This document shows positions 42,626 through 51,353 of a DNA stretch of 64,000 bases, in pieces. Position 1 is the first letter of the stretch. Each line of letters starts with the position of its first letter. The DNA comes from Lysobacteraceae bacterium (GTDB taxonomy: Bacteria > Bdellovibrionota > UBA1018 > JAGTJX01), in contig JAGTJX010000004.1 of the NCBI GenBank assembly GCA_023657465.1, positions 342,904 to 406,903 of the forward strand, given 5' to 3'. The notes below the pieces were generated by a model. That model saw only the letters and a program-made list of their open reading frames with translations. It ran no database searches and was not told the DNA's origin. The position numbers and the translations under genes are program-made.

Positions 42626-45142
42626 TTATTTAGCAGAATTGATCTTTTGGGTCATCCAGTAGACTTGGTTTTTTCTGAGATAGTTCCTAAAAGCGCATCT
42701 TCGCTCTTTGTCAGCAGCATATTCATGGCCAGGGACACCCAACCAGGAGTACTTCTGATTTTCTGGAAGCTTAGAGCTAGCTAGGATCGCGTCATAGTTA
42801 GAGTTCAGATCAAGCTTTTCTATCGATCTAGAATCAGAAGGATCTTTGATGCCTTTGAGCGTGATCCCTTTGCAGAATTCTGCGTAGCGATGTCCACGCT
42901 CAAATGCAAGTGATTGAATGCAGAGCTTTGAGCGTACTGTGTGAACGTTTTCTTGTTCATCACCACCGAGTGGTTGTCCTTCCCAGTCATCTCCGAATCC
43001 GTAGCGTTCAGAGTTGGAGGATCCTTCCATCAGAAGTTTCTTGAGAATACTCCAAGCTCCCATGTTTGAGTCTTTGGCTTTGCGAGCGAGTTGCTTGGAC
43101 TTTACATTAAGATAAGTGGCTCTTGGATTCTCATCCCAAACTTTGAACTCTTCAAGAACTGAGAAAAACATATCGCCGAATAGATCTTCTATGCTTCTCA
43201 GATTAGGAAGGTTGATCATGACTTGAGCATTGGAGAGATCCTGCTGAACTTTTGCTGGGTCTTTTTCGTAAACGCTCTGAATGCGATCCATGATTTCGCG
43301 ACCTGAGACGATCATGAGTTCTTTTTGGAACTGAGACATGTTCTCGCCTGATTTGACTTTGAGTGAATAGTCATAAGCGACGAAGTTCGCGAGACGGTTC
43401 ACGACTAAGCTCTCGCGCTGAAGGAGCATATTGAATTCGAGATAAACGGTTTCAATGATGGTCTTAAACTTTGCTAAGAACTGTTTTGAGTCACTGACTG
43501 AATCAATTTCATCAGCACGTACGGTTTTGAATGCGTTTTGAATTCTTTGTATTCTATTGATCGTATCTTCCAAGCTATGAAACATGAGATTGTCACCATT
43601 CGCATGAAGCACTTGGATTTTTAATTTTTCTAAGTAAGCGTTGATGTGTTCTAAACTTTCCAAGACAGTCAGATTCACCAGAGTCGATGGTGTGAGAGCT
43701 TCGGTCACTAGAACAGAATGATCGACGATCACTCGTTCGACATAATACTTAATAGCTGCAAGCCTTGCACGGTAAGCAAGATTCTCTAAGCGTTCTCTAA
43801 TGATCCCTGCAAGTTTTGTTGGGTCATTGAATGGTTCAATGAATCCACCTTTAGAACCATAACTCTGAAAGTATTCTTCCCAGTTCATGAGACCACCGGT
43901 CGTAACAAAGGCGCCTCTTGGTATAGCATCATATCCGACTAGGTAATACGGAATGAGTTTGGGGTTTGTTCCAGATGTGAAGAAGTTGATAGAACCTTGA
44001 GTATCCTCTGCGATTTCTTCTACCAGTTCTCTGATAGCTTTATAGAGGAAGTTTCTTTGTTCTTCGATGGAGTTCTTAGCATTTCTAGCATTGAACCAAC
44101 CTTCATTGAACTGTCCTAGGACGTTCATGTGGGTTTCTAAGAAGATAGAGACTGATCTAATCGCCTCGTTTTTAAACGCTGAATCTGTTTTCCACTGAGG
44201 ATCAATACCGCGGTTCACCTTAGTGATCCAATCTGTGACTACTTTCACTTCTCGGTTCAAGATGAAGTAGCCTTCGAGCGGAGATGATGTTTCTTGAGAT
44301 TTCTTACGAGCCCACTTCTCGTCCATGCCCATTTTGAAAAGTTCGATGGATTCATTGGTCGTGCAATAAACATGAGTAGTACTCTCGAGTAGACAAGAAA
44401 CTGAGTTGATGAATTGAGCTTTTTTGATTCTACGAATGATTTCTGTATATCGGCGTTCTCTCATGATGTTCACAATGTGGCGAATGGTGTTTCCGACTTC
44501 GGAAGCTGCGCCTGGATCACTAGAGGCAAATGAAGCAGCCATATCTACTACGGTTGAGAATAATCTTGCGCCTACATCAGGAGCTCCGATGATGCATTCT
44601 TCGAGTGAAGGAATTGCTGTGAGAACTCGGTTTAATCCTTGAAGACCTGTGATGCTGGAGCGGGATACTCTTTTGGTGAGTGCCTTATAGCTTTCATTAA
44701 GCCCTAATACAGATCCTCCTCCTCCTCCAGTGGCTGATTCGATGGTCTTGTTCATGAATACATCCCAGAAACTACCCTGCGTGGATTTATTCGTTGCGAA
44801 GAACGCTCTTAAATCTGCGAGTTCTTTAGGGAGAGTTTCCCAAGACTGTCTCGATTCATCTCCAGCCTGAGGAGCGCCTTCACCGCCACCAAACCCTTGC
44901 TGGGTTTCTTTTAAGCTGTTTTCTAAGTCCTGAAAGATCTTATGGGCGTGTTCACCTTTGTTTAAAAAGCCTTGGCAAGCAGGGTCGTCTCTTAAGTTAT
45001 TGATGACTTCTGTGATCTCTTGGGTCTGTTGAAGTGCACGAGCAGTCCAGCCACCTTGGGAGGCGCAAGAGCCCCCGAATGATTCTGATCCTGCGAAGCT
45101 ATTCTGCGATATAACGCTTATGGCGAGCCACAACCCCAACAT
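42626..45142 (-). CDS. Large secreted protein (839 aa), unknown function
   Basis: The ATG at 45142 with AAGGTG upstream is chosen over a TTG at 45178; it gives the signal peptide MLGLWLAISVISQNSFAG. The mature part is mostly helical, with a Gly-rich linker (GFGGGEGAPQAGDE, and later TGGGGGSV) and several Cys (SCASQGG, PACQGF, EECIIG, SCLLES, VYCTTNE, KLCIQS, EFCKGI, RRCAFR), suggesting disulfides. No family recognised. A -35 TTGCTC and -10 TATAAG, 17 bp apart, lie just upstream. The fusion glycosyltransferase follows 13 bp later, so the two may be cotranscribed. Confidence 0.65.
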   Translation of the reverse strand: MLGLWLAISVISQNSFAGSESFGGSCASQGGWTARALQQTQEITEVINNLRDDPACQGFLNKGEHAHKIFQDLENSLKETQQGFGGGEGAPQAGDESRQSWETLPKELADLRAFFATNKSTQGSFWDVFMNKTIESATGGGGGSVLGLNESYKALTKRVSRSSITGLQGLNRVLTAIPSLEECIIGAPDVGARLFSTVVDMAASFASSDPGAASEVGNTIRHIVNIMRERRYTEIIRRIKKAQFINSVSCLLESTTHVYCTTNESIELFKMGMDEKWARKKSQETSSPLEGYFILNREVKVVTDWITKVNRGIDPQWKTDSAFKNEAIRSVSIFLETHMNVLGQFNEGWFNARNAKNSIEEQRNFLYKAIRELVEEIAEDTQGSINFFTSGTNPKLIPYYLVGYDAIPRGAFVTTGGLMNWEEYFQSYGSKGGFIEPFNDPTKLAGIIRERLENLAYRARLAAIKYYVERVIVDHSVLVTEALTPSTLVNLTVLESLEHINAYLEKLKIQVLHANGDNLMFHSLEDTINRIQRIQNAFKTVRADEIDSVSDSKQFLAKFKTIIETVYLEFNMLLQRESLVVNRLANFVAYDYSLKVKSGENMSQFQKELMIVSGREIMDRIQSVYEKDPAKVQQDLSNAQVMINLPNLRSIEDLFGDMFFSVLEEFKVWDENPRATYLNVKSKQLARKAKDSNMGAWSILKKLLMEGSSNSERYGFGDDWEGQPLGGDEQENVHTVRSKLCIQSLAFERGHRYAEFCKGITLKGIKDPSDSRSIEKLDLNSNYDAILASSKLPENQKYSWLGVPGHEYAADKERRCAFRNYLRKNQVYWMTQKINSAK

Positions 45143-45245
45143 GACGCACCTTATACTAGTGATCGTGGCGGGGAGCAATAACTATTATTGACCTTCATTG
45201 ACACTGTTCGAATCAGTACCATCTTTAGGTTATGATGGGTCTTGC

Positions 45246-45569
45246 ATGGAACATGATGAAGACTCTGACGTTGCAGTAACGGAGGCTCCGCCTGAAGTAT
45301 CTGAGCCCCCTAAATATGCAGTGGTACTCTTGAATGACGATTACACGACGATGGAGTTCGTGATTCTTGTTCTTCAAAAATACTTCAAAAAATCGTCAGA
45401 TGAAGCACATGCCATTATGCTCAAAATCCATCATGAGGGTCGAGGGACAGCGGGAATTTATAGCCATGAGATTGCAGAGACTAAGGCGAACCAAGTCGTC
45501 ACTCACGCAAAAGTAAAAGGCTTCCCGCTACAATGTATTGTGGAGTTAACTGGGGGAGGGAAAGTCTAA
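45246..45569 (+). CDS. clpS: ClpS adaptor for N-degron substrates
   Basis: ClpS binds proteins that begin with Leu, Phe, Trp or Tyr and hands them to ClpA. The ATG at 45246 gives 107 aa with an acidic tail of about 20 residues before the core. Core motifs are VVLLNDDYTTMEFVILVLQK (Asn-Asp-Asp of the N-degron pocket), AIMLKIHHEGRGTAGIYSHE and AKVKGFPLQCIVE. It overlaps clpA by one base (TAATG). Assignment is certain. Confidence 0.96.
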   Translation: MEHDEDSDVAVTEAPPEVSEPPKYAVVLLNDDYTTMEFVILVLQKYFKKSSDEAHAIMLKIHHEGRGTAGIYSHEIAETKANQVVTHAKVKGFPLQCIVELTGGGKV

Positions 45570-47929
45570 TGATTGGACGTTCAGCAGAGAAGGTTCTCAA
45601 CAGGGCTGTAAAAATTGCGTTTGAACGTAAACACGAGTTTTTCACACTCGAACACGTACTCCTCTCGCTACTAGAAGAAAAAGTAATCAACGAAATCGTC
45701 CTTGCATGCAACGCAAGCCGAGACCAGATCATCCAACTCTGCGAAAAGTATCTCGATAAAGAAATTCCAAAAGCTCAAAAATTCCAAGACGAAAAAGGCG
45801 AAGAAGCTCCTGAGAATGAACACCCAGTAGCTACACTCGGAGTGCAGCGCCTCATTCAGCGAGCTCTGTTTCAAGTACAGAGTTCAGGCAAAGATGAGAT
45901 CGGCCCAGAGGATCTCTTTATTGCTCTCTTCCAAGCGAAGGATTCCTATGCACTTCATGTCCTTCAGAAACAAAACCTCGATCGCCTAGACATCATCAAT
46001 TACGTCAGCCACGGAATCAAAAAAGATGGCGCAGAAGAAACTTCAGGAGAAGGGGCAGAAGCGGCAGGTGTTTCTCACGAGGCACCAAAACGCGCAACTC
46101 CGGATGCACTCTTTCAGTACACAGTGAATTTAAATGAATTAGCGAAAAAAGATAAAATCGATCCTATCGTGGGACGTGCTTCAGAGCTCGAACGCATGAT
46201 TCAAGTCCTCTGTCGTAGACGGAAGAATAATCCACTACTTGTTGGTGAAGCAGGTGTAGGTAAGACGGCACTCGCTGAAGGTCTTGCACTCAAAATCGTC
46301 GCAGGAGAAGTTCCCGATACGATTAAGTCTGCAGAAGTATTCTCACTCGATATGGGGCTACTGATTGCAGGTACGAAGTACCGAGGAGACTTTGAGTCTC
46401 GCTTGAAACGCGTGATCCAAGCTCTACATTCTAAGCGTGAGAAGGGCATCCTGCCTATTCTCTTCATTGATGAGATTCATACTCTGGTCGGAGCAGGAGC
46501 TGTTGGCGGCGGAACTCTGGATGCTGCCAATCTGATTAAGCCACTGCTTACCCGTGGAGAAATCCGAGTGATCGGATCGACGACGTATAGTGAGTACCGG
46601 GGAGTGATCGAGAAGGATCATGCACTCTCACGTAGATTCCAAAAAATCGATGTTGTTGAGCCAACAGAAGCAGAAGCAATTCAGATTCTCAATGGCCTTA
46701 AGTCTCAATACGAAACTCATCACGAAGTGGTCTACACACCTGAGGCTTTGAGAGCAGCCGTCGAGCTCTCTTCTAAGCACCTCACCGATCGATTCCTTCC
46801 TGATAAGGCAATCGATGTGATCGATGAAGCGGGTGCGCGAGCAAGGCTTGATCGAACGGCAGAGACTCCAACGCCGGTCAGTATCTCCGCAGAACAAATT
46901 GAAAACGTGGTTGCTAAGATGGCGCGAATTCCTACAAAGTCGGTCAATCGTGATCAGAAAACTAGACTCTCAAATCTCGACCGAGATCTGAAGCTTGCGA
47001 TTTTCGGCCAGGACGATGCAGTTGAAACCATCGTTAATGCGATCAGACTTGCAAGATCAGGTCTTCGTTCAGGCGATAAACCCGTCGGTTCATTCCTCTT
47101 CTGTGGTCCTACTGGTGTGGGTAAGACTGAACTCTCAAAGCAGCTTGCACATGCTCTCGGAGTCCCCTTCTTAAGATTCGACATGAGTGAGTACATGGAG
47201 AAGCATACCGTTTCTCGTCTCATTGGTGCTCCTCCAGGCTATGTCGGATTCGAGCAAGCGGGCTTACTGACAGATGCAGTTTCTAAGCGTCCTCATTCAG
47301 TCATCCTCATAGATGAGATAGAGAAGGCTCACCCTGATGTTTGGAATATCCTCCTTCAAGTGATGGATCATGGATTCCTCACGGATAATAACGGCAAGAA
47401 AGCGGATTTTAGAAACGCAGTTATCATCCTCACTTCAAACGTGGGTGCTCGTGAGTTTGAGAGACGTCCACTCTCATTCACTGCTGAAGTACAGAATTCG
47501 AAGTCAGATCCAATTGCTAAGCGCGAAGTAGAGAAGGCGTTCTCACCTGAGTTTAGGAATCGTCTAGATGGCATTGTGTATTTCAATCCACTGAGTCCTG
47601 TGACGATTGCTCAGGTCGTGGGTAAACAGCTCGTCGAATTAGAATCTCAGCTCCTCTCTAAGAATGTGGAGATCGAAATTGCGCCTGAAGTGAGGGAGTT
47701 CTTAGCTACTAAGGGCTACGACAAACTCATGGGAGCACGTCCTATGAATAGGCTCATTCAAGATGAGATCAAGAAGCAGCTTGCTCAGGAAATTCTATTT
47801 GGGAAACTAGAGCAAGGTGGCTGTGTCAAGGTTACGATGAAGGATGAGAAGGTTCACTTCGCTTACTCCAAAAAGAAACCCCCGACTCGCGAGCGGAGTG
47901 AAGCCGATTTAAAAACGAATTCCTCGTAA
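45569..47929 (+). CDS. clpA: ATP-dependent Clp protease ATP-binding subunit ClpA
   Basis: An AAA+ unfoldase that feeds ClpP. It has the Clp-N repeat domain (residues 1-140), a first AAA+ domain with Walker A GEAGVGKTALAEG and Walker B ILFIDEIHTLVGAGA, and a second with GPTGVGKTELSKQLA and VILIDEIEKAHPDVWNILLQ. There is no long middle coiled coil, which separates it from ClpB, and the length of 786 aa fits ClpA. The ATG at 45569 is coupled to clpS; an upstream frame opening is ignored. The last 98 bp overlap aat on the other strand. Confidence 0.95.
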   Translation: MIGRSAEKVLNRAVKIAFERKHEFFTLEHVLLSLLEEKVINEIVLACNASRDQIIQLCEKYLDKEIPKAQKFQDEKGEEAPENEHPVATLGVQRLIQRALFQVQSSGKDEIGPEDLFIALFQAKDSYALHVLQKQNLDRLDIINYVSHGIKKDGAEETSGEGAEAAGVSHEAPKRATPDALFQYTVNLNELAKKDKIDPIVGRASELERMIQVLCRRRKNNPLLVGEAGVGKTALAEGLALKIVAGEVPDTIKSAEVFSLDMGLLIAGTKYRGDFESRLKRVIQALHSKREKGILPILFIDEIHTLVGAGAVGGGTLDAANLIKPLLTRGEIRVIGSTTYSEYRGVIEKDHALSRRFQKIDVVEPTEAEAIQILNGLKSQYETHHEVVYTPEALRAAVELSSKHLTDRFLPDKAIDVIDEAGARARLDRTAETPTPVSISAEQIENVVAKMARIPTKSVNRDQKTRLSNLDRDLKLAIFGQDDAVETIVNAIRLARSGLRSGDKPVGSFLFCGPTGVGKTELSKQLAHALGVPFLRFDMSEYMEKHTVSRLIGAPPGYVGFEQAGLLTDAVSKRPHSVILIDEIEKAHPDVWNILLQVMDHGFLTDNNGKKADFRNAVIILTSNVGAREFERRPLSFTAEVQNSKSDPIAKREVEKAFSPEFRNRLDGIVYFNPLSPVTIAQVVGKQLVELESQLLSKNVEIEIAPEVREFLATKGYDKLMGARPMNRLIQDEIKKQLAQEILFGKLEQGGCVKVTMKDEKVHFAYSKKKPPTRERSEADLKTNSS

Positions 47930-48401
47930 TCTCTGTCCCACCGATGCTCTTCGTATGAGGAGTAAGGGCTTGGATATCGATCCACTTGCATCCGAGTTTC
48001 TCTAATTCTTGTATCCAGGTGATGAGTGCGATCTTCGACGCGTTGGACTCTGTATGAAACATGCTCTCAGCAGAGACTACTCCATCAATCTCTACTCCGT
48101 AGACTCCTCCGACGAGTTTCTTACCTTTCCAAACTTCCATGCTGTGAGCGTAGCCAAGCTCATGAAGTGCGCAGTAAGCTTCTAACAGAGCGCTTGTGAT
48201 CCAAGTCCCAGGTTGGTCTTTCCTGGTCATCGAAGAACATTCTGTAATCACTGCTCTGAAGTCTTTGTTTCTGGTTACGGTAAACGGGTTCTTCTTCAGA
48301 AGTTTTTTTGTGCTTGTGGAGAGGTGAAGGTTTTTGAATTCTAGGATAGCGCGCTTTTTGGGGCAGAACCAGGGGATGACTTTCTCTGGAAGGTCGCTCA
48401 T
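47832..48401 (-). CDS. aat: Leucyl/phenylalanyl-tRNA--protein transferase (Aat)
   Basis: Aat adds Leu or Phe from tRNA to protein N-termini beginning with Lys or Arg, making them ClpS targets. Seen motifs: VIPWFCPKKRAILEF, GTWITSALLEAYCALHELGY then AHSMEVWKGKKLVGGVYGVE, SAESMFHTESNASKIAL and WIDIQALTPHTKSIGGTEI. The ATG at 48401 cuts off the family's N-terminal region: the frame stays open upstream and reads EYIDTDLLLQAYRLGTFPWP, clear Aat sequence, to about 48476. No ATG, GTG or TTG fits there, but a CTG is at 48485, overlapping the upstream lipoprotein gene. The real start is thus unresolved. The 3' end overlaps clpA by 98 bp. Confidence 0.9.
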   Translation of the reverse strand: MSDLPEKVIPWFCPKKRAILEFKNLHLSTSTKKLLKKNPFTVTRNKDFRAVITECSSMTRKDQPGTWITSALLEAYCALHELGYAHSMEVWKGKKLVGGVYGVEIDGVVSAESMFHTESNASKIALITWIQELEKLGCKWIDIQALTPHTKSIGGTEITRNSFLNRLHSARESGVSFWSKRSEPSHPSS

Positions 48402-48472
48402 CGGCCATGGAAACGTGCCTAAGCGGTAGGCCTGAAGGAGTAAGTCTGTATCAATGTATTCTGAAACAGCAA

Positions 48473-49300
48473 CTACATCCGACAGAACGAAGAAACCATC
48501 ATGAGTTTGGCACCCAATTCTGGATCAAAATAGGACTGAGTTCCAATGATGAGGGTGAGTTTTTTGCTGGAGAGTGCTGAAGGATCTAAAATATTAATTT
48601 TTTTGTTCAGATGGAAGTAGGAAACGAAGTTCATTTTATCGTAGACAAGACTCCCTTTGCCGAGAGAGATAGGCTTCCAAGTGCCCACATCATTGAAGTA
48701 GTATTCTGAATAGAGTTTGTCTTTATATTCTTTTTGCCAGTCTGGATTGAGATGACGTTTTACTTTTCTCTTCATATCTCCAGAACAAGTTCCTGTTTCC
48801 AAGAAACAAATGAACTCATTTTTTCTCTTACCGATCTTCCTCATCTTAGGAACAAAGAGTTTGAGACTCAGTACAGTCTCTCGTGAAGTAGGGGGGGTGT
48901 ATTTACTGAGGTCTACAGAATACGCGATTTGTTTGTTGTACGAATAAGGAGTGTGCTTCAGTCCTGCATGATCATTACCAATTCCAGGAGTAGTGAGGGG
49001 ATACTTGTCGGTATTGAGAGGTGCGAAAGGTTGAATGTTTTTTAGCTCTTCTTCGGTAAGTTTCACGAGAGGGAATTCCTGCAAACGATAACCAAGAGAA
49101 CAGTTCGTCATTTCAGATGCAAAATCATCAGAAGACCAGCCCATGCCTTCAATGGGGTCAGAGCCAGAATCAGTCACAATAGTGGGAGCGTCGGATGCCA
49201 GTTCAATTTTGCTTTCATCAAAAGGAGCGCAGTGTGACACGGCTAGCGAAGCAAGTAAGACAAAAGGAATCAGGTAATGTCTAAAGATGTTCCCATTCAT
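48473..49300 (-). CDS. Lipoprotein, unknown function
   Basis: A signal peptide ends with a lipobox-like LAVSHC near residue 24, so the protein is probably lipid-anchored. The mature 250 residues are beta-prone with basic patches in the middle (RKIGKRKNEF, MKRKVKRHLNPDW). Five Cys may give disulfides. No family recognised. Its end overlaps the N-terminal part of Aat if that is extended. The adjacent aldehyde dehydrogenase is 31 bp upstream on the same strand. Confidence 0.65.
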   Translation of the reverse strand: MNGNIFRHYLIPFVLLASLAVSHCAPFDESKIELASDAPTIVTDSGSDPIEGMGWSSDDFASEMTNCSLGYRLQEFPLVKLTEEELKNIQPFAPLNTDKYPLTTPGIGNDHAGLKHTPYSYNKQIAYSVDLSKYTPPTSRETVLSLKLFVPKMRKIGKRKNEFICFLETGTCSGDMKRKVKRHLNPDWQKEYKDKLYSEYYFNDVGTWKPISLGKGSLVYDKMNFVSYFHLNKKINILDPSALSSKKLTLIIGTQSYFDPELGAKLMMVSSFCRM

Positions 49301-49331
49301 GGATATCCTTATAACATAGGGGCTGCCGGTT

Positions 49332-50900
49332 TTAGAGTCGTTTTTCAGATTTAATTAGGTGCGTAAAATTCCAGAGTAACCAGGGAATAGACGCGAGCTT
49401 AGAAAACCAAGAGGATCTATGTAACTTAGCGTAAGTACGGAAGGTTTCGTATTGAAAAGGGCTATAAGGGAACCACCAAAGCGACTTAAACGTATAGAGT
49501 GAGCGCTTAGGCATATTGATGTGCTGACTATGAACGAACTCAAGGAGGCCCTTATCTGAATGCTTTGTGCCAAAACCACTCTCTTTGACCCCACCCCAGG
49601 GGGTCTCAGGAGCCCCAGCGGTGAAGGCTACTTCATTCACAATCACGGTTCCGGCTTCGATTTGCTTAGCGACCCTGAGCCCCAGAGCTGGGTTACTCGT
49701 AATCACAGAAGCAAGGAGTCCATACTTAGTATTGTTGGCTTTTTCGATTGCTTCAGAGACTGACTGATAAGTGGTGATCGTCTTAATCGGACCGAAGGTT
49801 TCATTGAGGTACACATCAGATTCTTCAATGTGATTGCCCATGAAAACTGTCGGTTCTAAACTCACTCGGTCCTTCTGCCATTCACCACCGGTGACTACTT
49901 CAAGTGATCTCGACTTCGCATCGGCAAGTTGTCTGTCATACACTTCTTTTTGTTTGGGCATTGTGATTGCGCCAAGATCTGTTTTTGCAGAATCATTAGG
50001 TATGTGTCTGAGTTTCTCTGCTTTTTCTTTGAATGATTTTATAAACGCATCTTTCATCGCTTCAGGTATGAGAATCCTTTGAGTCGATGCGCAGATTTGG
50101 CCGGAGTTAGCGAACGCTCCCCAGAGGGCAGCGCTCGTTGCGAAGTCCACGTTCGCATCAGGAAGGACGATCATGGGGTCTTTGCCACCGAGTTCAAGAT
50201 TCACTGGGATGAGGTATTGAGATGCTTGTCCCATGATTTTCTTGCCGGTTGCAACACTACCTGTGAAGAAAATCTTAGCAGGACGCTGATCAATGATTGC
50301 AGCTCCTAATTTGCCATCTCCATAAACGGTTTCAACCAAATGGCGAGGAAATCCTGCTTCTTCGAAGAGAGATTGGATCTTACGACCGATGAGCATCGCG
50401 TATTCAGAAGGCTTGAAGATGACGGCATTGCCAGCAAGAACTGCCATACAAATTTCTGTAATGGGAAAAAACAGAGGGAAATTCCAAGGAGAAATCACGC
50501 TGATCACGCCCAGGGGTCTATGAATGAGATAACTCTTGCGAAGGAGGAATAAAGGACTTCCTAAATGAATTCTTTGATCCTTCAGTGTCTTTACACCCGA
50601 CTTAGCAAAGTAGTGAATACTCTCGAGTGAAGTGATGATGTCATGAACCATGGCTTCAGTTCTGGGCTTGCCATTTTCTTTGCATATCAAGTCTGAAATT
50701 TCATCCATGTGCTGAATGATGACTTCTTTCAAATCGACAAGGAGTCTCGCTCTTTCAGAAACTTTTACGAGCGCCCACTTCTCTTGAGTTTGTTTTGCTT
50801 TGAGAAACAATCCAGGAAGCTCTCCTAGATCCGTGAGATCGACTTCGTCTAAGATTTCTTGATTAACAGGACTTCGTACCTGCCATTTTTGTTTGTTCAT
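49332..50900 (-). CDS. NAD(P)-dependent aldehyde dehydrogenase (fatty-aldehyde type)
   Basis: Oxidises an aldehyde to a carboxylic acid. Cofactor and active-site motifs are IFFTGSVATGKKIM, VNLELGGKDPMIV (general base Glu) and GQICASTQRI (catalytic Cys), then EVAFTAGAPETPWGGVKESG near the end. The C-terminal 50 residues are aromatic and hydrophobic (SLWWFPYSPFQYETF, then ASIPWLLWNFTHLI), as in membrane-bound fatty aldehyde dehydrogenases. Length is 522 aa. The start overlaps the stop of the small secreted gene by four bases. Confidence 0.9.
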   Translation of the reverse strand: MNKQKWQVRSPVNQEILDEVDLTDLGELPGLFLKAKQTQEKWALVKVSERARLLVDLKEVIIQHMDEISDLICKENGKPRTEAMVHDIITSLESIHYFAKSGVKTLKDQRIHLGSPLFLLRKSYLIHRPLGVISVISPWNFPLFFPITEICMAVLAGNAVIFKPSEYAMLIGRKIQSLFEEAGFPRHLVETVYGDGKLGAAIIDQRPAKIFFTGSVATGKKIMGQASQYLIPVNLELGGKDPMIVLPDANVDFATSAALWGAFANSGQICASTQRILIPEAMKDAFIKSFKEKAEKLRHIPNDSAKTDLGAITMPKQKEVYDRQLADAKSRSLEVVTGGEWQKDRVSLEPTVFMGNHIEESDVYLNETFGPIKTITTYQSVSEAIEKANNTKYGLLASVITSNPALGLRVAKQIEAGTVIVNEVAFTAGAPETPWGGVKESGFGTKHSDKGLLEFVHSQHINMPKRSLYTFKSLWWFPYSPFQYETFRTYAKLHRSSWFSKLASIPWLLWNFTHLIKSEKRL

Positions 50901-51337
50901 GGACGTTTATCGTGTTCTTTCTTCTTTGGAGGAGCATCCCATTCATTCGGAGAGACATAATACTCCTGGTGCTGAGATTCCTTCGCGTCTTGAGCGATGA
51001 GATAGATGTAGTTTTTGGGTGAGTCGATGGGAATGACGAGTTTGAATCTCCCAGACTGGGAGAGCGCGACTTGCTTACGACCCCAGAATAGCTTCCATCC
51101 GGGTTCAGCTTCATACGATCCTTCGACCACGGCATGAGGATAAGTCGTTGTTGAGTCACTTGTTTTACGTAATTCTATCGGGTATTTCTTTTCAGCGATC
51201 TTAAGACCCTTGATCTCGATCTCTTTTGTGACGGAGGAGAGGGTTCCCTCTGTAGGAAGAGCGTAAAGATTTTGACTGAGAGAGCCTAACGCCAGAATAA
51301 GAATTAATCCAAATCGTTCCATAAGAGTTCTTTTCAT
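50897..51337 (-). CDS. Small secreted protein, unknown function
   Basis: A signal peptide (MERFGLILILALGSLSQNLYA region, residues about 6-27) is followed by about 120 residues that look like a single beta-sandwich: AVVEGSYEAEPGWKLFWGRK, then SGRFKLVIPIDSPKNYIYLI, and a charged tail. No family recognised. It overlaps the aldehyde dehydrogenase by four bases. The start is divergent from tolB with 16 bp between, so their promoters must overlap the genes. Confidence 0.6.
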   Translation of the reverse strand: MKRTLMERFGLILILALGSLSQNLYALPTEGTLSSVTKEIEIKGLKIAEKKYPIELRKTSDSTTTYPHAVVEGSYEAEPGWKLFWGRKQVALSQSGRFKLVIPIDSPKNYIYLIAQDAKESQHQEYYVSPNEWDAPPKKKEHDKRP

Positions 51338-51353
51338 TTTATACTGAGGAGAA

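Noticed and set aside
45186..45245. TTGACA before clpS as a promoter
   Set aside because: No acceptable -10 at the proper distance; left unannotated.
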